From: Afipia sp. OHSU_II-C1
Lineage (GTDB): Bacteria > Pseudomonadota > Alphaproteobacteria > Rhizobiales > Xanthobacteraceae
NCBI RefSeq assembly: GCF_000497575.1
Contig: NZ_APJI01000004.1
Span: 1-64,000, forward strand
Length of the DNA: 64,000 nt
Direction: 5' to 3'
The position numbers and the translations under genes are program-made. The number at the start of each line of letters is the position of its first letter. The stretch's first letter is position 1. Below are positions 18,316-27,585 of this stretch, piece after piece. The notes under the pieces are model-generated. The model was not told where the DNA came from. It ran no database searches and saw only the letters and a program-made list of their open reading frames with translations.

Positions 18316-19083
18316 ATGGAATGCCCTTTCTGCGCCGAGAAGGTGAAAGACGAAGCACTGGTCTGCAAGCACTGCTCTCGCGATCTGCGGGTGGTTCGCC
18401 CGGTGCTTCGCGAAATCGAGAGCATCGTCTCTGACATCGAAAAGATAAGGCGCGAGTTGGACAACGTCAGCGCGCGGCTTTACCGGCGGCGCCATCCTGT
18501 CAGATCGTTCGCGGTTCACAGTATCGGTTACATCCTGATTCCGGCGATCCTGCTGGTCGCGGCGCATATCATCGTCACCATCGTACTGAACGTGTCGCCG
18601 CTCTACCTGCGGATCGCCTCGGTGATCATTCCGTTGCCGTTCGGCTTCGCCATCTACGCGGTTCAGAAAATCGGCTATCGCGGCGCCGCCGTTGTCGGCA
18701 TCCTGACGGCGCTGCTCAGCGTGTTCTGTATGCTGACCGTGACGGGCCTGAACGACCATGTTCCGATCCTTCCGGGATCGTGGGTGGAATGGCGCGAGGT
18801 GCTGGAGTATTCGGCGAGCATCGCGCTGGCGTTCCTGACCGGCAACATTCTCGGCATTCTGATCTTGCAACTGCTGGCCAGTTCCCTGTCTCAGGTGGAT
18901 CGGCCGAATGCCGCCGCCTACCAAGCAGCTCGTTTTCTCGGGCCGTATGTCGGGGAGGAGCAGCTCCGGCGCCGGGCGAGAATCATTCAGGAATTGATGC
19001 GCACGGCTGGCCCGCTGCTTGGCATCTTGTCCACAGCGGCCGGGTCGATATATGCGGGCCTCAAGGGCATCCTGGGCACATAG
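18316..19083 (+). CDS. Zinc-ribbon membrane protein, 255 aa
   Basis: N-terminal zinc ribbon (CPFC near residue 3 and CKHC near 17), then a charged coiled-coil helix (about 25-60), then about four hydrophobic helices (around 70-95, 100-115, 120-140, 160-185), and a basic amphipathic C-terminus with RRRARIIQEL. The zinc ribbon is presumably cytoplasmic. No named family beyond zinc-ribbon domain protein. It is the last gene of the block that begins with the CHAT protease. I cannot see a strong ribosome-binding site before its ATG. Confidence 0.72.
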   Translation: MECPFCAEKVKDEALVCKHCSRDLRVVRPVLREIESIVSDIEKIRRELDNVSARLYRRRHPVRSFAVHSIGYILIPAILLVAAHIIVTIVLNVSPLYLRIASVIIPLPFGFAIYAVQKIGYRGAAVVGILTALLSVFCMLTVTGLNDHVPILPGSWVEWREVLEYSASIALAFLTGNILGILILQLLASSLSQVDRPNAAAYQAARFLGPYVGEEQLRRRARIIQELMRTAGPLLGILSTAAGSIYAGLKGILGT

Positions 19084-19425
19084 CTGCCAACCGGTGTCCG
19101 CTCAGCGGAGTTCCATCGGGCAGAGGCCCGTGTCATTCCCGCAACGCTGCAATGAATTCGACAGGCCAAGCTCCTGAAATCGCGCAAAATTGCGCCAAGA
19201 TCACGGAGTTGAATGGTTGGGCGGTTAGCGAATTCTTGATAGTCGGGTGTCACCATGGTTGGCTAGGGACCGTGGATCAGGATTCGATTGAGCCGTGATT
19301 CGCACGGTAACTGAGGTGACGGGTCTTTTTTGGTACGGTTTTTGCTCCTATCTACACATCATCTCGGTGTGTGCCGGGATGGGGCAAGCCCCTAGAACAA
19401 GATCGAGCGGCGGACGGAGATAGGA
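19084..19425. other. Upstream region of clpX
   Basis: This 342-bp gap contains no gene I can support. The clpX ribosome-binding site (GGAGATAGGA) ends it. A T-rich stretch near 19325-19355 followed by CCTATCT is the likeliest promoter area, but I cannot assign -35 and -10 boxes with confidence. Confidence 0.35.
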
Positions 19426-20700
19426 ATGAGCAAGGTCGGTACGAGCGATTCAAAGAACACTCTCTATTGCTCGTTCTGCGGGAAGAGCCAGCACGAAGTC
19501 CGCAAACTCATTGCGGGCCCGACCGTATTCATCTGCGATGAATGCGTCGAACTGTGCATGGACATCATCCGCGAGGAGAACAAGTCGTCGCTGGTGAAGT
19601 CGCGCGACGGCATTCCGACGCCGAAGGAGATTTGCAAGGTTCTGGACGATTACGTGATCGGTCAGCAGCACGCCAAGAAGGTGCTCTCGGTCGCGGTCCA
19701 CAACCACTACAAGCGCCTCAACCATCAGACCAAGCACAACGATGTTGAGCTGGCGAAGTCGAACATCCTGCTGATCGGTCCAACCGGTTCGGGCAAGACA
19801 CTGCTCGCGCAGACGCTCGCCCGCATCCTCGACGTGCCGTTCACGATGGCTGACGCGACCACGCTCACCGAAGCCGGTTACGTTGGTGAGGACGTCGAGA
19901 ACATCATCCTGAAGCTGTTGCAGGCGGCCGACTACAACGTCGAGCGCGCCCAGCGCGGCATCGTCTACATCGACGAAATCGACAAGATTTCACGCAAGTC
20001 CGACAATCCGTCGATCACCCGCGACGTGTCGGGCGAGGGCGTGCAGCAGGCGCTGCTGAAGATCATGGAAGGAACGGTCGCTTCCGTGCCGCCGCAGGGC
20101 GGACGCAAGCATCCACAGCAGGAGTTCCTGCAGGTGGACACGACCAACATCCTGTTCATCTGCGGCGGTGCGTTCTCGGGCCTGGAGAAGATCATCTCCT
20201 CGCGCGGCCGGACCACGTCGATCGGCTTCGCTGCACAGGTTCTGGCGCCGGAAGACCGCCGCACGGGCGAAATCTTCCGCGAGGTCGAGCCGGAAGATCT
20301 GCTCAAGTACGGTCTGATCCCGGAATTCGTCGGACGTCTGCCGGTTGTGGCGACGCTCGAGGATCTCGATGAGGCTTCGCTGAAGAAGATCCTGGTCGAG
20401 CCGAAGAACGCGCTGGTGAAACAGTACCAGCGGCTGTTCGAGATGGAGAATATCGAGCTGACCTTCGCCGACGAAGCGCTTGGCGCGGTGGCCCGCAAGG
20501 CCATCGAGCGCAAGACCGGCGCGCGCGGGTTGCGGTCGATCCTCGAAAGCATTCTGCTCGAGACCATGTTCGACCTTCCGGGCCTTGAAGGCGTCGAGGA
20601 AGTCGTCATTTCGCGCGAAGTGGTCGAGGCGACGGCGCGTCCGCTGTACATCTATGCCGACCGGTCTGACCGCGCGGCTGAGACCAGCGCGAGCGCCTGA
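19426..20700 (+). CDS. clpX: ATP-dependent Clp protease ATPase subunit ClpX, 424 aa
   Basis: AAA+ unfoldase that selects substrates and feeds ClpP. The N-terminal zinc-binding domain shows CSFC ... CDEC (residues 11-40). The AAA+ core has Walker A GPTGSGKT, Walker B IVYIDEID, the pore loop GYVG and sensor residues. It is full length. It ends in a very strong terminator, so lon is separately expressed. Confidence 0.98.
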   Translation: MSKVGTSDSKNTLYCSFCGKSQHEVRKLIAGPTVFICDECVELCMDIIREENKSSLVKSRDGIPTPKEICKVLDDYVIGQQHAKKVLSVAVHNHYKRLNHQTKHNDVELAKSNILLIGPTGSGKTLLAQTLARILDVPFTMADATTLTEAGYVGEDVENIILKLLQAADYNVERAQRGIVYIDEIDKISRKSDNPSITRDVSGEGVQQALLKIMEGTVASVPPQGGRKHPQQEFLQVDTTNILFICGGAFSGLEKIISSRGRTTSIGFAAQVLAPEDRRTGEIFREVEPEDLLKYGLIPEFVGRLPVVATLEDLDEASLKKILVEPKNALVKQYQRLFEMENIELTFADEALGAVARKAIERKTGARGLRSILESILLETMFDLPGLEGVEEVVISREVVEATARPLYIYADRSDRAAETSASA

Positions 20701-20732
20701 GCAGGCCACATAAACCACCGAGGTTTTCAACA

Positions 20733-20768
20733 GGAACCGGCTGCCGAGACCCCTCGGCAGCCGGTTCC
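20733..20768 (+). terminator. Terminator after clpX
   Basis: A perfect 16-bp stem (GGAACCGGCTGCCGAG and complement) with a 4-base loop begins 32 bp after clpX and is followed by GTGTTTTA. The T-run is imperfect, but the stem is very strong. Confidence 0.82.
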
Positions 20769-21033
20769 GTGTTTTACGCGACTTTAGAATAACCCAAGTC
20801 TGACAGGGGTTTTTCGCTCTCTTGACACCCCCATGCACCATAGCCACCTAATGGTGTGCTGCGGCAAGGTAAGTCTATCGAGTCGGAGCACACCTACCCG
20901 GACAGGGAGAGGCCGCACCGCGGCTGCTGGCTCAAAAGAGCTCCTTCTTTGTCCGGCACACAAGGCACCTTGTGGCAGTCGCGTCAGGAAAGGCGGATTG
21001 CGTGCAAGGGGGCGCAACAAAAGGATTATGGGC
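20769..21033. other. Upstream region of lon
   Basis: The rest of the 333-bp clpX-lon gap. TTGACA at 20822-20827 is a perfect -35 word; about 17-18 bp downstream stands a weak -10 (CACCTAAT). A reading frame in phase with lon stays open through this region from 20833, but it lacks a ribosome-binding site and shows no Lon homology. The start at 21034 is preferred. Confidence 0.4.
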
Positions 21034-23463
21034 ATGACAACTGCCTCAAAGCCTCGTCCAGTCATCGTTTACGGCGAAAGCCACTCCTATCCGGTGCTGC
21101 CGCTTCGCGACATCGTCGTCTTCCCGCACATGATCGTGCCGCTGTTCGTCGGCCGCGAGAAGTCGATCAAGGCGCTCGAAGAGGTCATGAAGAACGATGC
21201 GCTGATTTTCCTCGCGACGCAGAAGAACGCGTCCGATGACGATCCGGCTCCGGATGCAATTTACGAGATCGGTACGCTCGCCAGCGTGCTGCAGCTCCTG
21301 AAGCTTCCCGACGGCACCGTGAAGGTGCTGGTCGAAGGCCTGGAGCGCGCGAAGGCCGGCAAGTATTCCGATCGCTCCGATTTCTATGAGGCCGAAGCCG
21401 TGGCCCTTGCCGACGTCGATGCCAAGAGCGTCGAGGCGGAGGCTTTGTCGCGTTCGGTCGTGTCCGACTTCGAGAGCTATGTGAAGCTGAACAAGAAGAT
21501 TTCCGCCGAAGTGGTGGGGGTCGTTCAGCAGATCACGGATTTCGCGAAGCTCGCGGATACCGTGGCGTCGCATCTCGCCGTCAAGATCTCCGATCGCCAG
21601 ACTATCCTGGAAACGTTGTCCGTCTCCCAGCGCCTTGAGAAGGTGATGGGCCTGATGGAGAGCGAGATCTCGGTGCTGCAGGTCGAGAAGAAGATCCGCT
21701 CGCGCGTCAAGCGCCAGATGGAGAAGACCCAGCGCGAGTACTACCTCAACGAGCAGATGAAGGCGATCCAGAAGGAGCTCGGCGACGACGAAGGCCGCGA
21801 CGAACTTGCTGATCTCGAAGAGAAGATCAACAAGACCAAGCTCTCGAAGGAAGCTCGCGAGAAGGCGGCGCATGAACTGAAGAAGCTGCGGCAGATGTCT
21901 CCGATGTCCGCTGAGGCGACGGTCGTGCGCAACTATCTCGACTGGCTGCTGTCGATTCCATGGGGCAAGAAGTCCAAGGTCAAGAAGGACCTCGTTGCCG
22001 CGCAGGAAGTGCTCGACTCGGATCACTACGGGCTTGAGAAGGTCAAGGACCGCATCGTCGAGTATCTCGCCGTGCAGTCCCGCGCCAACAAGCTGACCGG
22101 ACCGATCCTGTGCCTCGTCGGCCCTCCGGGCGTCGGCAAGACCTCGCTTGGCAAGTCGATCGCGAAGGCGACCGGACGTGAGTTCGTGCGCGTATCGCTC
22201 GGCGGCGTGCGGGATGAAGCGGAAATCCGCGGACACCGCCGCACCTACATCGGCTCGATGCCCGGCAAGATCATCCAGTCGATGCGCAAGGCGAAGACCT
22301 CGAACCCGCTGTTCCTGCTGGACGAGATCGACAAGATGGGCGCCGACTTCCGCGGCGATCCGTCGTCGGCTTTGCTTGAGGTCCTCGACCCCGAGCAGAA
22401 CGGCACGTTCAACGATCACTACCTCGAGGTGGATTACGACCTCTCCAACGTGATGTTCATCACGACCGCGAATACGCTCAATATTCCCGGACCGCTGATG
22501 GACCGCATGGAGATCATCCGCATCGCCGGCTACACCGAGAACGAGAAGGTTGAGATCGCCCGCAAGCATCTCATCCCGAACGCGATCGCCAAGCACGGCC
22601 TGAACTCGAAGGAATGGTCGATCGACGACGAAGCGCTGTTGTTCCTGATCCGCCGCTACACCCGCGAAGCGGGCGTGCGTAACCTCGAGCGTGAGATTTC
22701 GACACTGGCCCGCAAGGGTGTGAAGGAACTCATGATCTCGAAGAAGAAGTCGGTGAAGGTGACCGCGGCCGTGGTCGAGGAGTTCCTCGGTGTGCCGAAG
22801 TATCGCTACGGCGAGATCGACAGCGAGGACCAGGTCGGTGTTGTGACCGGTCTGGCGTGGACCGAGGTGGGCGGCGAGCTGCTGACCATTGAAAGCGTCA
22901 TGATGCCCGGCAAGGGCCGCATGACGGTGACGGGCAACCTGCGCGACGTGATGAAGGAGTCGATTTCGGCTGCTGCGTCCTACGTCCGCTCGCGAGCGAT
23001 CAACTACGGCATCGAGCCGCCGCTGTTCGACCGCCGCGACATCCACGTGCACGTGCCGGAAGGTGCGACGCCGAAGGATGGTCCGTCTGCCGGTGTCGCG
23101 ATGACGACGTCCATCGTCTCGGTGCTGACCGGCATTCCGATCCGGCACGATGTCGCCATGACTGGCGAGATCACGCTGCGGGGCCGGGTGCTGCCGATCG
23201 GCGGTCTGAAGGAGAAGCTGCTTGCGGCCGCACGTGGCGGCATCAAGACGGTCTTCATTCCTGAGGACAACGCCAAGGACCTCACGGAGATTTCCGACGC
23301 CATCAAGGGCGGCATGGAAATCATCCCGGTCGCGCGGATGGACGAAGTGCTGGCCAAGGCGCTGGTGCGGGTTCCGACCCCGATCGTCTGGGAAGAGGAC
23401 GTCAAGGCGCTGGCAACCCCTGAGGCCGATGAGGCCACAGGCGGCCTGACCACCGCGCACTGA
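21034..23463 (+). CDS. lon: ATP-dependent protease Lon, 809 aa
   Basis: Homo-hexameric AAA+ serine protease that degrades misfolded and regulatory proteins, including (in Caulobacter) the cell-cycle factors CcrM and SciP. Domains: LonN substrate-binding domain ([22 protein letters not shown] near residue 20), helical region, AAA+ domain with GPPGVGKTS and LLDEIDK, and the protease domain with the Ser-Lys dyad Ser685 (KDGPSAG) and Lys728 (GGLKEK). An ATG at 21028 is also possible. A clean terminator follows. Confidence 0.97.
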   Translation: MTTASKPRPVIVYGESHSYPVLPLRDIVVFPHMIVPLFVGREKSIKALEEVMKNDALIFLATQKNASDDDPAPDAIYEIGTLASVLQLLKLPDGTVKVLVEGLERAKAGKYSDRSDFYEAEAVALADVDAKSVEAEALSRSVVSDFESYVKLNKKISAEVVGVVQQITDFAKLADTVASHLAVKISDRQTILETLSVSQRLEKVMGLMESEISVLQVEKKIRSRVKRQMEKTQREYYLNEQMKAIQKELGDDEGRDELADLEEKINKTKLSKEAREKAAHELKKLRQMSPMSAEATVVRNYLDWLLSIPWGKKSKVKKDLVAAQEVLDSDHYGLEKVKDRIVEYLAVQSRANKLTGPILCLVGPPGVGKTSLGKSIAKATGREFVRVSLGGVRDEAEIRGHRRTYIGSMPGKIIQSMRKAKTSNPLFLLDEIDKMGADFRGDPSSALLEVLDPEQNGTFNDHYLEVDYDLSNVMFITTANTLNIPGPLMDRMEIIRIAGYTENEKVEIARKHLIPNAIAKHGLNSKEWSIDDEALLFLIRRYTREAGVRNLEREISTLARKGVKELMISKKKSVKVTAAVVEEFLGVPKYRYGEIDSEDQVGVVTGLAWTEVGGELLTIESVMMPGKGRMTVTGNLRDVMKESISAAASYVRSRAINYGIEPPLFDRRDIHVHVPEGATPKDGPSAGVAMTTSIVSVLTGIPIRHDVAMTGEITLRGRVLPIGGLKEKLLAAARGGIKTVFIPEDNAKDLTEISDAIKGGMEIIPVARMDEVLAKALVRVPTPIVWEEDVKALATPEADEATGGLTTAH

Positions 23464-23484
23464 GCGATACGCTGAATTGATGAT

Positions 23485-23511
23485 AAAACGGCGCCTTCGG
23501 GCGCCGTTTTT
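23485..23511 (+). terminator. Rho-independent terminator of lon
   Basis: Stem AAAACGGCGCC/GGCGCCGTTTT with a TTCG loop, followed by further T. It begins 22 bp after the lon stop. Confidence 0.93.
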
Positions 23512-23609
23512 ATGTCCGATGTCCTCAAATGACGGCGATGCCGGGTTGCGCCGAAGGTGTCCGCCCGGCTAAAACACGCGGACATCGTCGCTCGTTCGGC
23601 GAACGTTGA

Positions 23610-23686
23610 GGGCGGTTAGCTCAGCTGGTTAGAGCATCTCGTTTACACCGAGAGGGTCGGCGGTTCGAATCCGTCACCGCCTACCA
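23610..23686 (+). tRNA. tRNA-Val (anticodon UAC)
   Basis: A 77-nt tRNA with encoded CCA. Acceptor GGGCGGT pairs with ACCGCCT (first pair is G-U). D-loop AGCTCAGCTGGTTAGAGC, anticodon loop TTTACAC (UAC) and T-loop GGTTCGAATCC are all standard. Confidence 0.97.
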
Positions 23687-23783
23687 CCCATGCGCTTGCC
23701 ATCCTGTCATGGCGCCGCCATGTTGCGTGCCCTAGCATCGCGAAGTCCTTACCCCTCTCACTGCTGTCAGCGCGGAGTGATCG

Positions 23784-24092
23784 ATGAAGTACTTCCTTTG
23801 CCGCTTTATTCCTCCGGGGCCGGACTTCCTCAAAACCATGACCCCCGAGCAAAAGGTGCTGATGAAATCGCACGGCGAGTTCTTGCAGGCCTTGCTGGAG
23901 CAGGGCGGCGTTGTCGCGCACGGGCCGGTGGCCGATCCGGCGGGCGGCTGGGGCATGTCGCTGTTCGAGATGGCCGACGACGAGAGCGCCGACGATGTCC
24001 GCGTCATCGTTGCGGAGGACCCGATGGTCAAGGCCAACATCGGCGCGCGTTATGAGGTGCTGCCGATGCTTCAGCTGCGGATGAGGGGCTAG
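23784..24092 (+). CDS. YciI-like protein, 102 aa
   Basis: Small alpha/beta protein of the YCII-related family (ferredoxin-like dimer). The seen hallmarks are the first strand KYFLCRFIPPG, helix MKSHGEFLQALLEQG, the strand VVAHGPVADPAG and the GMSLFEM strand. Some members are dehydrochlorinases or accessory domains, but most have no known role. The start follows GGAG. It is convergent with the unknown secreted protein. Confidence 0.85.
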   Translation: MKYFLCRFIPPGPDFLKTMTPEQKVLMKSHGEFLQALLEQGGVVAHGPVADPAGGWGMSLFEMADDESADDVRVIVAEDPMVKANIGARYEVLPMLQLRMRG

Positions 24093-24167
24093 GGCACTTC
24101 GAGAGGTCGACGCGCGAAGCGCGGAGGGCGTAGAATTTCTCGATAGACCTAGAGCCCCTCACCCCAA

Positions 24168-24190
24168 CCCTCTCCCCACTGGGGAGAGGG
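24168..24190. terminator. Bidirectional hairpin between convergent genes
   Basis: A perfect 10-bp stem CCCTCTCCCC/GGGGAGAGGG with loop ACT lies between the ends of the YciI gene (+) and the unknown secreted-protein gene (-). The same CTCACCCCAACCCTCTCCCC wording is a common rhizobial intergenic repeat. There is no T-run, so it may act as a repeat or mRNA end-protecting hairpin rather than a classic terminator. Confidence 0.6.
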
Positions 24191-24219
24191 AGCACATCTG
24201 ATGTCGAACTATGCTTGCG

Positions 24220-24801
24220 CTAGCGCCTCGTCAGCACGAACTGCGATTGCGTCAGGCGGCAGGGCTTGCCGCCGGCACAATCGGCAAGGGCAAGCAGTTT
24301 CGCGCCGCGAACGAGACGCTCCTTGGTGTCCTCGGAGCGGTGCGGCGTCAGCACGCTCATCGCGGTGCGCAGGGAATCCGCGATGTCCTCATTCGCCTTA
24401 GCGTCGGTTCTGTCGGTAAGGACGGCTACGTCGATGATGTCGTGATTGCGCGCGTCGATATCGACGAACACCAGCCCGATCGGGAGCGGCGCAAGCGCGA
24501 CATTGTCGAATTTGCAGGTCAGCGCGTTTTGGCACATCGAGAGAAGGCGACGCCCTTGCGGCCGCCACAGGCATTCGGGTTTTGCATTGGCGCGCACAAG
24601 GCACACGGCGATGTCGGGCGCCGCATTGAGGTTGAGCTTTGAATTGCCGAGCCGGGGCACGCCGTCCCACGGGCTGCCGTTGGTCTTGGTGGCATCCGCG
24701 GTCACGGTGATGTCAAACCGTTGGTCCTGCGCCTGTGCGTTGAGCGGCACAAGGAGAGCGACCGAGAGCACCGCGGCGAGGCGGTTCACAATCCGGATCA
24801 T
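24220..24801 (-). CDS. Secreted protein of unknown function, six cysteines, 193 aa
   Basis: Residues 1-24 form a signal peptide (NAQAQ cleavage area). The mature part has a beta-rich character (FDITVTADATKTNG, IGLVFVDIDARN, IDVAVLTDR) and six cysteines that could make three disulfides. I do not recognise the family; a C2-like sandwich is only a guess. The start codon overlaps the pepT stop by 3 bp and is preceded by GGAGGAAAAGG, so it is translationally coupled to pepT. That pairing is the only functional clue. Confidence 0.72.
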   Translation of the reverse strand: MIRIVNRLAAVLSVALLVPLNAQAQDQRFDITVTADATKTNGSPWDGVPRLGNSKLNLNAAPDIAVCLVRANAKPECLWRPQGRRLLSMCQNALTCKFDNVALAPLPIGLVFVDIDARNHDIIDVAVLTDRTDAKANEDIADSLRTAMSVLTPHRSEDTKERLVRGAKLLALADCAGGKPCRLTQSQFVLTRR

Positions 24802-26069
24802 GCCTTTTCCTCCCAGATCGCGGCGAGATGGACGATGGTGCGCACCGCCGCTTCCATGTCCTGAACGCTGACCCATTCGAGGCGTGAGTGGAAGGCGTGC
24901 TCGCCGGCGAAGATGTTCGGGCAGGGCAGCCCCATGAATGACAGGCGCGAGCCGTCGGTGCCGCCACGGATGCTGCTCAGGACGGGCTGGAGTCCGGCGC
25001 GGCCGATCGCTTCCAGCGCATGCTCGACCACTTCCGGATGACGGTCGAGCACCTCCTTCATGTTGCGGTACTGTTCCTTGACCTCGAATTTATAGGTCGA
25101 ATGCGGGAAGTCCTTGATGACGCCGCGCACGATGTCTTCCAGCAGCGCCTCTTTCTCCTTCAGGCCCTGCACGGTGAAATCGCGAACGATCAGCGACAGC
25201 GTCGCGCTGTCGAGGCCGCCCTGAAGCCCGACCGGATGCAGGAAGCCTTCACGGCCCTCGGTGGTTTCCGGGGCAAGGTCCCTCGGCAGCCGGTCGACGA
25301 TGCGCGATGCGATCTTGAGCGCGTGCTCCATCTTCCCCTTGGCAAAACCCGGATGGATGCTGACGCCCTGAATGGTGATGGTCACGCCGTCCGCCGAAAA
25401 GGTCTCGTCTTCGAGATGGCCGGCGCTTTCGCCGTCGATGGTGTAGCCGAACGCGGCGCCGAGCTTCTTGAGATCGACCTTGTCCGCTCCGCGGCCGATT
25501 TCCTCGTCCGGTGTGAAAAGAACTTTGATCGCGCCGTGTTTTATCTGTGGATTGGCGATCAGGACCTGCATGGCATCCATGATCTCGGCGACGCCGGCCT
25601 TGTTGTCGGCGCCCAGAAGGGTGGTGCCGTCGGTGGTGACGATGTCGCTGCCGATTTGGTCTTTGAGCGCCGGATTGTCCGCCGCGCGAATAACCTGCGA
25701 CGGATCGGCGGGCAAGACGATGTCGCCGCCCTGATAGTTGCGAACGATCTGCGGCTTGACGTCCTTGCCGGTGCAGTCCGGCGAAGTGTCCATGTGCGAG
25801 CAGAAGCAGATGACCGGCACGGTTTTCGCGGTATTGGCGGGCAGCGTCGCATAGACATAGCCGAGTTCGTCCATATGGGCGTCGGCGAGTCCCAGATCGC
25901 GCAACTCCTGCGCGAGCAGGCGGCCGAGGTCCTTCTGCTTCTCGGTGGACGGGCAGGTGGGTGACGATGCGTCGGACTGGGTGTCGATGCGGACGTAACG
26001 CAGGAAACGGTCAAGAACGGTATGAGAGAAGATGACGGGCAAGATGGTGGCTCCGGTTTCGATCGTCAT
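24798..26069 (-). CDS. pepT: Peptidase T (tripeptide aminopeptidase), 423 aa
   Basis: Cytoplasmic M20-family zinc aminopeptidase that removes the N-terminal residue of tripeptides. Metal-site motifs are in place: HMDTSPD near residue 82, the bridging Asp in LLGADNKAG, the Glu pair in TPDEEIGRG and the late zinc His. The start at 26069 is used because an in-frame ATG 30 bp upstream adds a basic stretch not part of the family. It is coupled to the downstream secreted protein. Confidence 0.92.
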   Translation of the reverse strand: MTIETGATILPVIFSHTVLDRFLRYVRIDTQSDASSPTCPSTEKQKDLGRLLAQELRDLGLADAHMDELGYVYATLPANTAKTVPVICFCSHMDTSPDCTGKDVKPQIVRNYQGGDIVLPADPSQVIRAADNPALKDQIGSDIVTTDGTTLLGADNKAGVAEIMDAMQVLIANPQIKHGAIKVLFTPDEEIGRGADKVDLKKLGAAFGYTIDGESAGHLEDETFSADGVTITIQGVSIHPGFAKGKMEHALKIASRIVDRLPRDLAPETTEGREGFLHPVGLQGGLDSATLSLIVRDFTVQGLKEKEALLEDIVRGVIKDFPHSTYKFEVKEQYRNMKEVLDRHPEVVEHALEAIGRAGLQPVLSSIRGGTDGSRLSFMGLPCPNIFAGEHAFHSRLEWVSVQDMEAAVRTIVHLAAIWEEKA

Positions 26070-26154
26070 ACGCGGGCATAGCCGTTTGAAGAACGGCATC
26101 GCTTCCGCTCGCCTATGACCCGCGTATCCATGACGTGAAATGCATTTCGTGAAA

Positions 26155-26188
26155 GATGGAATGCCGGGTCAAGCCCGGCAATGACGAG
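26155..26188. repeat. Short palindromic repeat unit
   Basis: Contains GCCGGGtcaaGCCCGGC next to AATGACGAG and GATGGAAT, the words of the longer rhizobial extragenic palindromes. It looks like one arm of such a repeat. It lies between hupB and pepT, both on the minus strand. Confidence 0.6.
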
Positions 26189-26227
26189 CAGTCGGTGACG
26201 GCGAAATGCTGCCTGCCCTGGCTCAAT

Positions 26228-26261
26228 GAAAAACGCCATCCCGGCGGTACCGGAATGGCGT
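26228..26261 (-). terminator. Rho-independent terminator of hupB
   Basis: On the minus strand a 12-bp stem with one G-T pair (ACGCCATTCCGG/CCGGGATGGCGT) and a 5-base loop is followed by a TTTTTC run. It begins 27 bp after the hupB stop. Confidence 0.85.
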
Positions 26262-26287
26262 CGGGCCTTAAAGTCTGGATGCCGGAC

Positions 26288-26587
26288 TTAGACGGCTTCC
26301 TTCAATTCCTTGGCAGCGCGGAAGGCAACCTTCTTGCTCGCCTTGATGTGGATCGCTTCGCCGGTGGCCGGGTTGCGGCCCATACGGGCGGCGCGCTTGC
26401 GAACCTGGAGGATGCCGAGGCCGACGATGCGGATACGCTCGCCCTTCTTCAGGTGCTTGGTGATCTTGGTGACGAGGTCGCCGAGGATGGTTTCAGCGGT
26501 CTTCTTCGACAACTCGTGCTCTTCGGCGAGAGCAGCGGCAAGGTGCTTCAGGGTAATGGTCGCTGGGGTAGCTGCTTTCTTTGCCAT
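26288..26587 (-). CDS. hupB: HU-family DNA-binding protein, 99 aa
   Basis: Histone-like nucleoid protein that bends DNA. The DNA-binding arm signature is present (GRNPATGEAIHIKASKKVAFRAAKELK, cut here into known parts GRNPATGE and KKVAFRAAKEL). The N-terminus is slightly longer than HU (AKKAATPATITLKHLAAALAEEH). Its neighbourhood with lon is usual for Rhizobiales. Confidence 0.93.
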   Translation of the reverse strand: MAKKAATPATITLKHLAAALAEEHELSKKTAETILGDLVTKITKHLKKGERIRIVGLGILQVRKRAARMGRNPATGEAIHIKASKKVAFRAAKELKEAV

Positions 26588-26860
26588 ATTTGGCCCTCCT
26601 CGTGGATACTAGGCTTCACAAAACCAACGGTACATCAGGGCTTATTTGATTCGGGAGCGTCCTGACTACGAGTTTTGCCTGTAAATAGCGCCTTATTTAA
26701 ATCGGCGGTGGAAAAGAGCCTGACACACAAGGGGAAATGCAACAACACCCTCGCAAATGTGGCCTCGGAACGGGCGCGGCGCGTCGGCCCGATCCCGGAC
26801 GGACGGTGTAGTCCGGCGCGAACGTGCGAAGTAGGAACTGATTGTTTTTATGAGATAATT

Positions 26861-26937
<77 letters not shown>

Positions 26938-27018
26938 AAGGCCGCATCAGCGGACCGCAGGGTCCCGGACTTAAAGGTGCCGCCCTGCCAAGTCAAGCAC
27001 TGCAGACTTTTTACACGA

Positions 27019-27438
27019 TCAGCCTGTGACCGCGCTGAGTACGGAGCGAAATTGCTCCGCAAACCTCGCGCCGTGCTTCTGTTCGAAGCTGTCGTGGGCG
27101 TTCCGCCAGAGCGGATAAGCTTTGTCGAGGAGGGAGCGGCCTTTTCGCGTGAGCAGGATGTCGCGGCTGCGACGGTCTTCTTTTGAAACCCTGACGTCGA
27201 CGAGGCCATCGCGTTCGAGGGGGCGGAGATTCTTCCCCATCGTGGTGCGATTCATCACCATCAGTTCGGCCAGCCGGTTCACCGACAGGCCGCCTTCCTT
27301 GTTCAGCGCCATCAGGAGCATGAACTGCGTCACCCGCACGCCTGAGGGCGCAAGCGCGGCGTCGTAGATCTGGGTCATGCGGCGCGCCGCCTTGCGCACG
27401 GCGAAGCAGTTGCACGTGTCCAGTCCCGGTTGCGCCAT
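27019..27438 (-). CDS. MarR-family transcriptional regulator, 139 aa
   Basis: Winged-helix dimer. The recognition helix (LSVNRLAELMVMNRTTMGKN, residues about 55-75) and the wing (DVRVSKEDRRSRDILLTRKG, about 88-107) are typical. Cysteines near the N-terminus (DTCNCF, residues 8-12) could sense thiol or redox state. The start at 27438 has AGGAAG upstream. A TTG at 27489 is possible, but it would abut the operator. It is divergent from an NmrA-family gene and two similar palindromes lie between them, so it probably represses both. Confidence 0.86.
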   Translation of the reverse strand: MAQPGLDTCNCFAVRKAARRMTQIYDAALAPSGVRVTQFMLLMALNKEGGLSVNRLAELMVMNRTTMGKNLRPLERDGLVDVRVSKEDRRSRDILLTRKGRSLLDKAYPLWRNAHDSFEQKHGARFAEQFRSVLSAVTG

Positions 27439-27493
27439 CACCTGTCCGCTTCCTGTTTCAAGAGTTCCGGCCGTCGCAGCCGGGATCAAAAAT

Positions 27494-27511
27494 TAGGTGA
27501 ACATTCTCCTG
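27494..27511. promoter_or_regulatory. Imperfect operator palindrome next to the MarR gene
   Basis: TAGGTGAACATTCTCCTG matches the perfect palindrome at 27549-27566 at 13 of 18 positions and keeps both outer half-sites (TAGG, CTCCT). It lies on the regulator's side of the divergent gap, as expected for autorepression. Binding is inferred. Confidence 0.55.
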
Positions 27512-27548
27512 TTTTTGTCAAGCCCTTGCCAAAGACCGGTTTGGATAA

Positions 27549-27566
27549 TAGGAGCATATGCTCCTA
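27549..27566. promoter_or_regulatory. Perfect 18-bp palindrome, probable MarR operator
   Basis: TAGGAGCATATGCTCCTA is fully symmetric and lies 19 bp before the NmrA-family start codon. MarR dimers bind palindromes of about this size. The partner site is at 27494-27511. Confidence 0.7.
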
Positions 27567-27585
27567 ATATTGGGAGGAGATGAAA

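Noticed and set aside
21046-23460. An 804-codon open frame on the minus strand opposite lon
   Set aside because: Same reason: complete overlap with a conserved gene and no homology.
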